Below are positions 24,967 through 36,110 of a stretch of 64,000 bases of DNA, one piece after another. Both the position numbers and the translations under genes were made by a program. The notes beneath the pieces are model-generated. The model had not been told where the DNA came from. It worked only from the letters and a program-made list of their open reading frames with translations, and ran no database searches. The stretch covers positions 30,659,491-30,723,490 of the forward strand of contig JAKCOZ010000007.1 of assembly GCA_022605955.1 (NCBI GenBank), in the 5' to 3' direction. Source of the stretch: Rallus limicola. Lineage: Eukaryota > Chordata > Aves > Gruiformes > Rallidae. The stretch's first letter is position 1. Each line of letters starts with the position of its first letter.

Positions 24967-26182
24967 TAACTGTGATACCTGTAATTATATATTACAAAAC
25001 ACTGGATAATAAGAACTAACTGAAAACATACTAAGGAAGAAACACACAGACCCCATGCACAGCAGTTCAGAGCTAAATAAAGCTAACACTAGAAATTCAT
25101 TCATGCTACAATCAAATCCAGCCTCTGGTTGCTGAAGGGAAATCTTGAGAAACACAAGCAAAAGAAGAGAAAACGCAAGGCAGAGGGAGATAAAGTTACA
25201 TAAAACAAGAGGAAGGATTCCAATAAGTCAAAGTTAATTAAGAACATCATATCAATGCAGCAAACATTTCTCTTATTGAGGTCCCCATGCTGGCTTTAAC
25301 AGCAGCTCTGGAAGTGAAAGGTAGAGTATCTCTATTCATTTTCATGCTTTTGTGTAAGAAACTCAGTGTGTTCATTTGGCATTCAGTACATTTGTCTTCA
25401 CATAAATCTGCATAATGGAGTGAAAGGTTTACTCCCTTTGAGACCTAATCTCCCAATCTCATCTCTGTCTGAAATAGGCAGGAAACTGCACTGATGGCAA
25501 AGATCCCTGTCAAATAGCATGTGGTAAGATAATGGAGGCAGAAAGCAAAGGTTTTTTGCTGAAGCCAGACTGGCACAGCAATCTTCATGTACTTTAAGTC
25601 ACTCAGGTGAACCTGACATCTTTGTCCTGGCACACCATTCTTGGGGAATGGTCTACACAGTGAAAATATGTTCAAAAATGTCCCACAGACAAATCCTGAA
25701 AGTTCTGAGTGAAAATGCAAATGATACAAATGAAAATGCAAAGTGAAGATGCAGATGACTGGCTAGTCAGGTTTCTAAAAGCAGCAAAGGAAATTATGTA
25801 TTAAGATCAAAACATCATTTTCAAAAATGCACTGGAATGGAGGCCTAGATCCATGAAAGGGTATAGACTTTGGAGAATCTAGATTTCAGGCACTTCCTAC
25901 TGTCACATCCCACCAGGTAGGCAAGCCAAGATTCAAATTGGACCTCCTTGCTTTCTAAACTCCTTCTCAAAGAGAAGTCTTGGTGCCAGGATCCAACTCT
26001 TCTGGATCCAACTCTTCTCTCAGACGTGTCTGTCCAGTCCCAGCAGATTGGTATATGTAGAGCTAACCTTTGCTACCTGTCCCACAGACTAGGTTAACCT
26101 TCTCTTACCTAATCTCATTTAACAACCCCATTGGCAAGATGAGCTTCTATAATTCTCTGTGAGGTACTCAGGAGTAACAATT
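24967..26182. other. Unique non-coding sequence
   Basis: No gene or transposon recognised. An exact 15-base tandem duplication lies at 25989-26018. The frame at 25445-25741 (-) has no domain. Confidence 0.5.
25989..26018 (+). repeat. Exact 15-base tandem duplication
   Basis: GGATCCAACTCTTCT occurs twice in direct succession without a mismatch. Confidence 0.95.
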
Positions 26183-26244
26183 GGGGGTTGGACCCGATGA
26201 TCTCTTGAGGTCCCTTCCAACCCCTAAGATTCTGTGATTCTGTG
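26183..26244 (+). mobile_element. Young CR1 3'-end stub (62 bases)
   Basis: The sequence is identical over 62 bases to the 3' end of the 28.5-kb CR1 (29671-29732), including two ATTCTGTG units. Such a short 5'-truncated insertion with no mismatch implies the same young subfamily. It contains no coding sequence. Confidence 0.92.
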
Positions 26245-26843
26245 TAATTACCAAGGAGGTCCAAGCAAAACACAACTTTACTTGAAAGCCACTACAATTA
26301 TAAAGCTTGCAAACAAAACCACACCACACTATATTCAGAGCAATGGATTACAATTAGTAGAATGTAGTAAAATTAGAAACACTGCTACTCTTATGTGCCA
26401 AGAATAAGGTTAGAAGTTAAAAGAGAGAGAGATTGAGAAAGAGAGAAAGTAAGATATCACCACCCAGGGATCCAGTGTAGATTGACATAAAGTTGTGGTC
26501 CTTGGATGGCAAGCTTGTACCAGATGTCCCAAATCTGCATTTTTTATGCTCCCTGGTTCCACCCTTCTGGGGAAGCAAAGCCTGTTGTTCACAGACTCAG
26601 TGTTCAGTTGTAGAGTGTTCTGGAAATGAGTCAATTGGGAATGAGGTCCCAAGTGGTCATTTGACCCTCCCAACTGGGCTAATGGAGCAATGACCCCATT
26701 CAGTGACCTCACACAGGACTTTAGCAAGAAGGTGCTCTGCCTCCACAGGGCCCCACTTGCTTGTCAGTGTTCCTTATCAGATAAAGGCAGTATCCTCTAT
26801 ATCAGGGTGGCTACTGAACAAGGGACTGCCCTTGCAGGAATGG
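26245..26843. other. Unique non-coding sequence between a CR1 stub and an LTR
   Basis: A GA-rich tract lies at about 26420-26455. Overlapping frames on both strands (26410-26727 and 26493-26693) show no domain. Confidence 0.5.
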
Positions 26844-28075
26844 TGTTGAGGTGGTTTGACCCTGGCTGGAGGCCAGACACCCGTCAAAGCCACTCTATCA
26901 CTCCCCTTTTCAGCTGGAAAGGGGAGAAAATACATATTGAGAAGCTTAGGAGTCAAGATAAGGACAGGGAGAGATCATTCTGCAATCAGCATCATGGACA
27001 AAACAAACTCAACACAGAATAAAGAAAAGAAAACTCTCTAAGTTATTACATTAGACTCAGTGACACCAGAGTTGGATAATAAGAAGAGGGACCAGATCTT
27101 AAAGCACCTCCCCCCACCCCTCCTTTCTTAGAAGACTTCACTTCAGTAATGATTTCGCTCCCTTCTCCCCCCATTGTGGCACAGGGAGGGGCAGGGAATG
27201 GGGGTTTTGGTCAGTTCCTTTTCCTTCTTAGTCAGTTCATTTCCTTCTTGGTCAGTTCATTTCCTTCTTGGTCAGTTCTTTTCCTTCTTAGCTGGGGGGA
27301 GGGAGCGCATTCCTCACACCCTTCCCCTGCCTCACAGTATGGTCCCACCCACAGAAGACAGGCCTCCATGAACTTTTCCAGCGTGAGTCCTTTCCCACAG
27401 GGCTTCAGCTCGTCACCAGCTGCCCCAGTGTGGGTCACTTCTATGAGGTGCAGTCACAAATCACAGAATGTCTCTCAGTCTCTTAGGCCCAGACTGCTCC
27501 GGCCTGGTCTCCCACAGGGTCACAAGTTCTCCCAGCAAACCTGCTCCAGAGTAGGATTCTCTCTTTCTCTGTGTCTGTCTCTCTCCACAGGATCCAGGTC
27601 CTGCCAGGAGCTTGCTCCAACACAGTTCTCCACCTGCTTCAGTGTGTCCATAATATCTCCACGGGCTGCAGGTGGGGTCTCTGCTCCCCATCATCTTCCA
27701 TGGGCTGGAGGGGGACACCTGCTCCACCATGGGTTTCTCTGCGGGCTGCAGGGGCATCTTTTCCTCCAGCATCTAGGGCACCTCATCCCCCCTTCCCTGC
27801 CATTGGTGCCTACACATTTTCTTACATTGTCTCACTCTGTGAGACATTGTCTGGTGGCAAAAACTGTCTGCTTGTGGGGTTTTTTCTCCTAAATGTAATT
27901 CCCAGAGGTGCTGTGACCATTACTGATGGACTCAGCCTTGGTCAGCAATTACTCCAGCCTTGAGCCGGCTGGTGTTTGCTCTTTCGGGCCTGCAGAGAGC
28001 TTCTGGCTGCTTCTTGCAGAAGCCACGCCTGCAGCCCCCTCCTCTACCAGGATCAAGCCATGCAAAACCACAACA
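26844..28075 (-). mobile_element. Avian ERV LTR (1.23 kb), same family as the 5.6-kb copy
   Basis: On the minus strand the element starts TGTTGTGGTTTTGCATGGCT (28056-28075), runs through AGGGGGCTGCAGGCGTGGCT, then the CACGCTGGAGCA-like repeat array, and ends with CTGGCCTCCAGCCAGGGTCAA and CCACCTCAACA at 26844. TG...CA ends are therefore visible on both sides. The immediate flanks share only a weak GGTG match, so no clear target-site duplication is claimed. It has no internal coding region and is probably a solo LTR. The long plus-strand frame of 247 codons (27149-27892) is antisense to it, is Ser/Pro/Leu-rich, and I do not regard it as a gene. A four-copy 20-base array at 27210-27290 makes it longer than the sister copy. 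Confidence 0.85.
27210..27290 (-). repeat. 20-base VNTR (4 units) inside the LTR
   Basis: On the plus strand, units of about 20 bases (consensus GTCAGTTCATTTCCTTCTTG) are repeated four times: 21 bases, then 20, 20 and 20. The two central units are identical. The homologous place in the 5.6-kb LTR (about 6218-6247) has only one comparable segment, so the array expanded in this copy or its lineage. Confidence 0.93.
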
Positions 28076-28535
28076 GGTGCCCAGATGGTTTATCAGACGA
28101 GGAACCCACCTGAGCATAATGTCCAGTTTGTCGGAGTGGCTTCCTTGAGATCAAGACAGCCTTTGGTGGAAGGGGACCCTGCAGATGCTTGTAGGATTGA
28201 GCCCCCTGTGAGGTGAGAGCCAGTCCACAGAACATTACCCTGCCTCATTGTTTGAGACAAACTGCTCACTCCAGTTCCTCTTCCAGTTCCAATACACCTA
28301 CCCAGATGAAGTCAAAGTCCAAGCTTAAGGCTACACAGATTGGGCCAGAGAAGGAACAGGAGTGAAGGAGGTGGCCCAGAACTTCATGGCTTTTTGGTGT
28401 GATGGCCCCTAGAGCAAGGATCTGTGTCAGTGTCTCAGTGGAAGAGGCTGCAGTCAGCCGCGAGGACATTTCTTATGCTCTGATGCCCTGCAGTTACTTG
28501 GAAAGTTTGAGAGTTGTACAGGATTAAGGATTCAC
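28076..28535. other. Spacer between LTR and young CR1
   Basis: About 460 bases, moderately GC-rich, with no recognised gene. Overlapping frames on both strands (28053-28235, 28266-28469) show no domain. It could be part of another old repeat that I cannot identify. Confidence 0.4.
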
Positions 28536-29653
28536 ATTGCACCATTCAGTCAGATGTGGATGGAGGGAGAGCAGTGGATGTCATCTACCTCGACTTTAGC
28601 AAAGCTTTCGATACTGTCTCCCATAACATCCTGATAGAGAAGCTGAGAAAACAAGGGATAGATGAGTGGACAGTGAGGTGGGTTGAGAACTGGCTGTCGG
28701 ACCGGGCTCAGAGGGTCGTGATCAGTGGAGTAGAATCTGAATGGAGGCCTGTGACTAGTGGTGTTCCCCAGGGCTCGGTGTTGGGTCCAGTCCTGTTTAA
28801 TATCTTCATCAACGACCTTGATGAGGGAATAACATCCACCCTCAGCAAGTACGCTGATGACACAAAGCTGGGAGGTGTGGCTGACACGCAGGAACACTGC
28901 GCTGCCATTCAGCGAGACCTGGACAGGCTGGAGAGCTGGGCTGGGAGAAACCAAATGAAATTCAACAAAAGCAAGTGTAAAGTCTTGCACCTGGGGAGGA
29001 ACAACCGACTGTATCAGTACAGGCTGGGGGATGACCTGTTGGAAAAGAGCTCTGAGGAGAAGGACCTGGGGGTCCTGGTTGATGACAGGTTGGCTATGAG
29101 CAAGCAGTGTGCCCTGGTGGCCAAGAAAGCCAATGGGATCCTGGGGTGCATCAGGAAGAGTGTGTCCAGCAGGTCGAAGGAGGTGATCCTCCCCCTCTAC
29201 TCTGCGTTGGTCAGGCCCCACCTGGAGTACTGTGTCCAGTTCTGGGCCCCCTGGTATAAAAAAGACAGGGACCTTCTGGAGAGAGTCCAGAGAAGGGCGA
29301 CAAAGTTGATTAGGGGCCTGGAACATCTACCCTACGAGGAAAGGCTGAGTGAGCTGGGGCTGTTCAGCCTGGAAAAAAGAAGACTTAGGGGGGACCTAAT
29401 TAATGTCTATAAATATCTTAGACATGGGTTGCAGGGGGAATTGGACAGCCCCTTTTCAGTGGTCTGTGGGGACAGGACTAGGGGCAATGGCTTTAAGCTA
29501 GAGCATAGGAAGTTCCGCACCAACATGCGGAAGAACTTTTTCACAGTGAGGGTGACGGAGCAGTGGAATAGGCTGCCCAGGGAGGTGGTGGAGTCTCCTT
29601 CTCTGGAGATATTCAAGTCTCGTCTGGACGCCTATCTATGTAGTATGAGATAG
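28514..29653 (+). CDS. CR1 ORF2 remnant: reverse transcriptase palm/thumb and C-terminal domain
   Basis: A 379-codon open frame, of which the first about 12 residues come from flanking DNA. In intact CR1, ORF2 encodes an endonuclease and reverse transcriptase that copy the element's RNA into chromosomal DNA. Visible RT motifs are motif [10 protein letters not shown] at residues 25-33 (catalytic Asp27), motif [11 protein letters not shown] at 83-92 with LFNIFIND following, and motif C YADD at 113-116. The rest ([20 protein letters not shown] at 136-155, [14 protein letters not shown] at 233-246, [13 protein letters not shown] at 290-302, [18 protein letters not shown] at 351-368) is the thumb and C-terminal region. 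It ends at TAG 29651-29653. The endonuclease and N-terminal RT motifs are missing, so it is not a functional enzyme. The start codon is fortuitous. The 258-codon frame on the opposite strand is a shadow. Confidence 0.93.
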   Translation: MYRIKDSHCTIQSDVDGGRAVDVIYLDFSKAFDTVSHNILIEKLRKQGIDEWTVRWVENWLSDRAQRVVISGVESEWRPVTSGVPQGSVLGPVLFNIFINDLDEGITSTLSKYADDTKLGGVADTQEHCAAIQRDLDRLESWAGRNQMKFNKSKCKVLHLGRNNRLYQYRLGDDLLEKSSEEKDLGVLVDDRLAMSKQCALVAKKANGILGCIRKSVSSRSKEVILPLYSALVRPHLEYCVQFWAPWYKKDRDLLERVQRRATKLIRGLEHLPYEERLSELGLFSLEKRRLRGDLINVYKYLRHGLQGELDSPFSVVCGDRTRGNGFKLEHRKFRTNMRKNFFTVRVTEQWNRLPREVVESPSLEIFKSRLDAYLCSMR

Positions 29654-29749
29654 GGAGCCTGCCTTGGCAGGGGGGTTGGACCCGATGATCTCTTGAGGTC
29701 CCTTCCAACCCCTAAGATTCTGTGATTCTGTGATTCTGTGATTCTGTGA
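28536..29749 (+). mobile_element. Youngest CR1 LINE in the window, 5'-truncated
   Basis: About 1.2 kb of CR1 with an open 3' ORF2, a short 3' UTR (29654-29716) and four exact ATTCTGTG units at the end (29717-29748). The 5' boundary, set at about 28536, is where RT homology begins. The upstream RT fingers and the endonuclease domain of a full-length element are absent, which is the usual outcome of incomplete target-primed reverse transcription. A perfectly open frame and regular 3' repeat imply recent insertion. No target-site duplication was seen, as is common for CR1. Confidence 0.95.
29717..29748 (+). repeat. (ATTCTGTG)4 CR1 3' terminal repeat
   Basis: Four exact 8-base units terminate the CR1. 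CR1 reverse transcription is thought to begin at this repeat. Other copies here carry about two units (18.8, 26.2, 39.5 kb). Confidence 0.95.
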
Positions 29750-32700
29750 ACTACGTGAATGGGGGTGGCTGTTCGGTGATTAACAGCGTCACATATTACA
29801 GAAGCAAGTATGCTGGTATGCTGTACTGGGTGGTGCTAACACTACCCGGATTTCTTTGTAGAGTAGGAAAAATTACAATTACTTTAGTCCTGCTGATACC
29901 TTCTCAAGTCTTAGCTGAGTGACCTGACTAGTGGGGCCAACCAGAAGAAGGGGTGTAGCACCTTCTTATCTCTCTGCTTTGTGTGAGGCACTGTCTGGCA
30001 ACGTGCACTCAGAAAACCCAGAGCTGGGCTGCTAGACATGGGGGAAAAAACTTAGATTATAAATTCTGACAAAATTCAGTGTTGAATTCAGTGCCTGACT
30101 TCTCAGCAGTGTCAAGAATTAAGCAATTCTGGGTGTGACCAGCAATAGGCAGTTTGGTATCTGGGGAATTTTACTAGGAGAATCATCTGAAATATCAGGC
30201 ATTTGCAGAACTGGGGAGTTGATGAGAAAGGGGAGTGGGAGGCTGCGGATCTAAATTTTGTGCAACTGTCTGTTAAGTAATGGGACATAGAGATCTTCTT
30301 GTTAATTTGCCTCTTCAGAGGCTTGAAAAGTTCTGAGTAGCTCATCAGTTCTTCAGTTAGAAAATGCTCCTCTCCTGTTGTCAGATGTGTCTTGCCAAAA
30401 GACCATGAATCTGTCCCAAGAAGGGGTCAGGGAGTGGGAGGCATGGTTAGAGACAGTGTGGGGACAAGGATGAGGTGAGAGTTTGCAATGCTGTGGGACC
30501 TGGTGCAAGAAGGAGAATAAGGACCAGCTAGGAGCAACAGGGGGGCAGGAGAGGAAGAGGAGCCTTTCTCTGAGCTGAACCCAGAAATGAGCTTTCTAGC
30601 AACTGGTTCAGCAACTGGATTGACTTCAGCTGTTAGTTTTCTGGGGGGCTGAACACCCCCCTCACAAGCTTATATTAGTTCCACTTATGAAGAAGACACA
30701 GTTGAGGTTCTGACTCCAACAGTTTGTGTTCTTTGTAGGTTCTGAACTTTTTAAAAACTTGTTTTGTAAATACTGAATGATTTGGGCACATATGTTTATA
30801 AGGTTTTTTTTCCTAAGTGAACATTTCCAAAAATCAGAGTGCTTTTTTTTTAAAAAAAAAAAGACAAGACCAATTTTTTAAAAATGCTTTTTCTGGCAGC
30901 TTTTCATTGTACTAAACAATTGTGCACAAATTATAGTCTTTTGTTATGAAGTGAATAAGTATTCCAGCCATCATTATACAAGGAGTATTTTCCCCAATTA
31001 GACTTATATATTTTCCCTGTCAACTTGCTGTACCTGATTGTTATTTTTTAAAAAGGAAGTTTGATTAAAGTCCATTTGTTCACTAGAAATCATTAAAACT
31101 GCCAACCTTAAATAGGTGGTAACTGAGAAATATCACCAAACAAATTACATCACCTCCTCCAAGATGCTAACTGAGGTTTGAAATTCTTCCTTTCTCCAAG
31201 TGGGGTTCAAGGAAAGTGCATGCCAGTTCATGTTCCTTGTGAAGCAAACTGTGTGCTGAATAATCCCTCCCAGTCTTGCTTGGATACCATTTCTTTGCAG
31301 ATCTTCATGGAGCAAAAAGCTGAGCTTCTCCTACATCCTTTAGCAATGTCTCTCTGAAGGGCGAAGTGGCATGGTAAACCAGTATAGAAAGAGTGGGTAG
31401 ACCGGGAAGTCTCTCTGATCTTGCAGAAGCTAAGCATAAGAGATTATACCAGAAGCTCCAATTGACTCTGAACCTGCAGTTCTCAGAAAGTCTTTCTATA
31501 TCAATAGAATCAGTTGGAGTTACAGTCCTGGGGAGACAAAGATGGACTTCATGGTGATAGGTGGAAGATGCCCCATAGTTAGCTCATGTCATCTATTCCT
31601 TAGAAAGAAAAAAAAAGGTGTACATATACAAACTTCAAGAGAACTTGTGACGCTTTATGACAAGCGGGGATGTTCTGTGATCTTCCAGAAGTTGCTTTTC
31701 CAAGCTTCACAGTAGGAGAAAACCAGGCCCTAGCTGATTACCAAAATAATGGGCCAATATTTAACAAACTGTACTTATCTGTGTGTAATTTGGCATTGAA
31801 TATCCACTGAACTATGTTTATAATAAAATACTCTCAGTATAATATATTGCTCCATGTGCATTAACATCATCTGACTGGAACGTTACTCTATATGGGTAAA
31901 GTTATGATCTGCTACATATGAGGACAATATAGCATTTTTATTTTACCTTTCAGGATGTAAAATTTATTGCTATTTTTTGTTTCCACTATTAGTACTGAGG
32001 AAGAGTTACCAAGATGTAATTATTATAAAATTGCATTCCTATTAACATAACACCTGTTCATCAATTAATAGAACAAAAAGTCGCCAAAATCATTAACTGA
32101 ATGAGAAAGAAACAAAATTATATAAAATAAGCAAATGATGAAGCATCAGGTATAGCACAATAGAATTAATTCATAGCTATTATGCAGCAATTTGAGTTGA
32201 AGTCCTGGTTTTCAAGTTGCTTCTACATCTCAGTTGTGCTCATTCTCTCTGAATGACAAGTCCTGCTTGTCTCAAGCCATGTGGCAGCTCTTTCCACTAA
32301 TTTCTAGTTTTATGATTACATAGAAGTTTTAGGAAGTAGGTTGGACATTCAACTCTAAAGCTAAGTGTAAAAAGTTGCAGAATGACCTTACAGTTGTGTC
32401 TGTAAGCAGAGGGATGTCAAAGCAAAATATCGCACAATTAGCAAAATACACTGACATTCAAAAGTAGAATCATCAAATATTACTTGGCAAAGAGGTTGAA
32501 AAGGCATTATTGTCATCTTCTTAAAGCATAAGCAATTCTAAAAGCAAATAGACTTCAAAAACCATATAAGAATGTATGGCAAAAGAGCTGAAATTGTTGT
32601 GCCATTCTGTAATAGATCGTGATTTTGGATTCAATACATGGTTCCAGCTTCAGATCTAGTGGAGTGCAAACACATAGTGAAAAACATCAATTACCAGAGG

Positions 32701-35639
32701 ACACCCTCTGTATGGCTGCTGAAAAGTGGGAAGCAAGCATCAGAGCAAGTGGTAGTGATTGAACTGATGTAACTGAACAGCCACATGTAAAAAGAACAGA
32801 ATTTGATGGAGGAAGAAAAATATTGAAAACATGAGAGGGTCTATACTGGTGACACCACCAGGTAAAATACTTATGAGTCTGAGTAAAATCCTTTTTGTCT
32901 ACTTAAGAGATCTAAAAGACAGATTGTTTCTATTTGAGGAGGAAGATGATTTATAGAAAGACAGAGATGTTGCTGAAGATACTCTGCAGATGTGACCAAG
33001 TCACAGAAATTGAGAAAAATATTTACATTTTGTTGTCAGCTTCTAATGGGGACTCATTTCCTACTGAAACATTTGATGTTTTACTGTACAAAGTTGAAAA
33101 CCCCATACAAATGTTTTAAATAGAGATTTTCATTTCACTGATAAAACTTGTTGTTCCAAGCTGTTTGATAGGAATTTCCTTGTTAATAAAAGATAAACAT
33201 TGAATAAGCACTGTGTGTATCTAAATATCCATATGCACTTACTGTTGTTGGAGTGCACTTTTCACTTTTTTGGAGTGCTCTGAAGTCCCTTATCTCCTGA
33301 GTGCTCAAGGGTTCCTTCGCTTCCTTCTCTGGAACTGACCTTTCAAGGTCTTTGATCAAGATATCTCCATCTGCCAGTGTTTATACCCCTCCTCATCTCA
33401 TCGGTCAAGTAGGATGTCCTTGGCTGAAGTGTTCCCAGGAAGGGTGTCTCTACCAGATGCATTCCTTATGCTCTGCTGCAAACAGCAAAGCTCTTGTGTA
33501 TATATGGAAACATGCTCACAGGCCACAGTGTTAGGAAGAGAGAATGTAAAGTTCCCTGATAACCCTTTTTGGGTAAAAGGACACACTGTATCAAGGTGCT
33601 CAACCATATCCTATGGTTTCAGGTGATAAGGGAAAAAAGCCAAAGAATTAGAAAAGCATTCCCACAAAGGGCCAATGTTGCAGCTAGGAGTTTATGTGTT
33701 CTGCCACTCTGTAGCAGCTTTCCTAAAGGCACTGGAACAGCAGTGATCCAGCGCAAGCAGGGCTAACTGACCTGGCTCACTGCTATGCCTCATGGATGCA
33801 ACTTCAGAGCTCACACTTACCCATTTGGGTGCAAAGGCAGAGCAAATTATTATGTAGATAAACCTGCTAAAAGAAGCATCGAACTACCTTACACACACAG
33901 ATATTACAATTAAGGCAGCAAAAAGTCTGCTTTCATGCAGTAGTTGCCCTCTGGCAGAGCACACGTTGGCAGGAACCTTTGCAGCTCCACCATCCAGCTG
34001 GGAAGCTGAAATCGCAGACACTGTGTACAGACAGGTACCTACCCATGTTGCTCCTTATGATCAGCTCCAGCCTCCACCTTCGCAGTGAGTGGAGTGCTGT
34101 TGGTGCAGCCTGAGATGCACTGGGAGTGCAGACAGGGACTGCCCCAACATTGTCAGCCCTCTGCAGAGATGCCAGAGATGGTTGGGTCAATGTCCAGTGG
34201 CTTTTCAAGTACTGTACCTTCAAAGTTATCTAGCATGGCTTTGTTTCTGCTCTGTTCACAGTAGGAGGTATAGCTGGGAATTTGTAACTATCTATGGCAC
34301 ATTAACATCTCATCCACAACACAAACACTTAACTGCTTGCTGGCAGATTTCCCTCCATTTGGCATCCATCCGGCTGTATCACTACGGGCTGAGCAACATG
34401 AAAGTTATGTTTATTATAGTTGGGACTGGGAGAATGCAAGGGGGAAACCACTGATGCTAGAGATAGGAGGTTTGATTCTATTATCCTTGATGCTGAAAGA
34501 GGTTTTATCCCAATTGACTTATTTCTTCATAAAATAATTGAATGTAATCTGATGGGACAGGGGTTGTAGTCCTATTGTAAATAATTAAAACTCCATTCAG
34601 ATCAATGCCAGCTTGAGTTGCATCTGAATGAGCTCTTCTGCCTGGAATTCGGAACAGAAGTTGTTTGCCTAAACACATGAATGTTCTATTAGTTATCCAA
34701 GATTTTATTCTAATAAATACAAGAGCTGAATTCAGAACGGACCACTCCTATGCTCACTGGCACATGTCAGAGTCAAAATTTTATTTCGTTTCAAGCTGGA
34801 AACTCTCCTGGGTTCTATGTGTTCTTATGTGTGTTTTTAAAATCAGAGAATAGTGATATCCCATAATCTTTTCTGATATGGGCTATTGCCAAATGAACTT
34901 TTAATTTCCATCAGGTTCTTTTAGAGTCTGCATCAGGAAGAATCATTAAAAAGACAGTCGTTATCTCTTGCTATCTGAATTAGAAAAAAAGAAACCCAAC
35001 CACATTTTAGTTGCTATTTTGAATAGCAGCCCTTGTTTGACAGGATTTACTTATCAGCCTGGTCAAATTGCAGTTGTTTTGGAGGGAACACTGGTCTGAG
35101 ATTAGAGATGTTTGCAAGGGAAGCCCGTGAGAGTGGCTATGGATGAAGGGACTGCTGTTTTTTCTCTTTAGTCTTCTCCTTTCTTTTGACAGTACTCCTT
35201 TCTTTTGAATCCCAGCTCAGAGACCTGGGACTGGGATGGCCCTCTGGGCTGTCATGTCCAGGCCACTGAGGCTCTTGTGTCATATAAACACCAAGATAAA
35301 CGTGTCATGTGCCACAGGTGAGAAGTGAAATATGTAGGAGGAACGGGAAACTTCAGAAAAGGTTTGAAACAGCACTTTTGGTTGGCAGCCTGCCTGTTTC
35401 TGACTTGTCCTGGTCTAAATCAGTAATAATTTTGTGGAGTCAGGTGGAGTTGCTCCAATAAGACACCAGTTTATGTGAGAGGAGCAGATATTGAAAGGAA
35501 ACTTTTCTTCCCTCTCCTCTGCAGACTTACATGTTTTAACCATTAAAGATGACGACACAGAGAGAAAACTCCCTCAATCACGATCAGGGAGTGCTCCAAA
35601 TTGAAACAAACCACTCAGAGCCAGATGTCATGAAATAAG
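29750..35639. other. Unique A/T-rich non-coding sequence
   Basis: Almost 5.9 kb without a recognisable transposon or exon. Notable small items are a G6/C6 hairpin at 30643-30661 and an adjoining T9/A11 run at 30843-30862. Short frames (30112-34853) overlap between strands and have no domain. Confidence 0.5.
30643..30661 (+). other. Short G6/C6 hairpin
   Basis: GGGGGG and CCCCCC are separated by the seven-base loop CTGAACA, giving a perfect six-pair GC stem. No terminator role is implied in a eukaryote. Confidence 0.7.
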
Positions 35640-36110
35640 ACAGCCGCGAGTTCAGCAGGACACTTCCCTCGTGCTCCCACAACCTGCCTCCAGCTGAGGC
35701 ACTCCCTGCTCACAGCCACTCTCGCAGCTTTCGGGGTTATTCAACTCAGCTGCTTTTTCATTGCTGTCCCAGCACGTGAGGCATCCCTCCCGAGAACATA
35801 CAAACTCCCTAAAAAAATGCTGCGTGGGGAATCTGATGAGCGGGAAGGGAGCACTCCTGCTCCTCCTGCTACCCACTGGGGAATACCCCAAGGTGATGGG
35901 TATAAAGTCTAGTGACCGTCTTCCACATGTGTTCTCATCTTTGCTGATTATTGTAATGTCCGTGTATAAATAGTAGCTCTCCCTTTTTATATCCTTCTCC
36001 TGACTGATTCACTCGATGATGCAGCACCAGTGACGTTTGACTCGCTGCCATGGCGATTGCAAAACGAGGGTTTTATAAACATTGGATTGTGACATCTGAA
36101 TGAATCAGGA
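35640..36110 (+). promoter_or_regulatory. Candidate promoter or enhancer segment, comparatively GC-rich
   Basis: This stretch is richer in GC and CpG than its surroundings. It contains a TATA-like TATAAATAG (35965-35973), an AP-1-like TGATTCAC (36004-36011), a TGACG half site (36031-36035) and GCTGCCATGGCGATTGC (36044-36060), which resembles the RFX X-box GTTGCCATGGCAAC. A G-rich tract follows at 36259. No coding first exon could be identified downstream, so if this is a promoter the transcript may be non-coding. It is a composition and motif call only. Confidence 0.25.

Noticed and set aside
27149..27892. 247-codon frame on the plus strand
   Set aside because: It lies antisense to a clearly recognised LTR, has Ser/Pro/Leu-rich low-complexity composition and shares its span with other overlapping frames. 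It is an artefact of LTR base composition.
28550..29326. 258-codon frame on the minus strand
   Set aside because: It is the complement of the open CR1 ORF2 frame. The plus-strand product has clear RT motifs and this one has none.
30643..30661. G6/C6 hairpin as a transcription terminator
   Set aside because: Rho-independent terminators are bacterial, and nothing around it is a bacterial gene.
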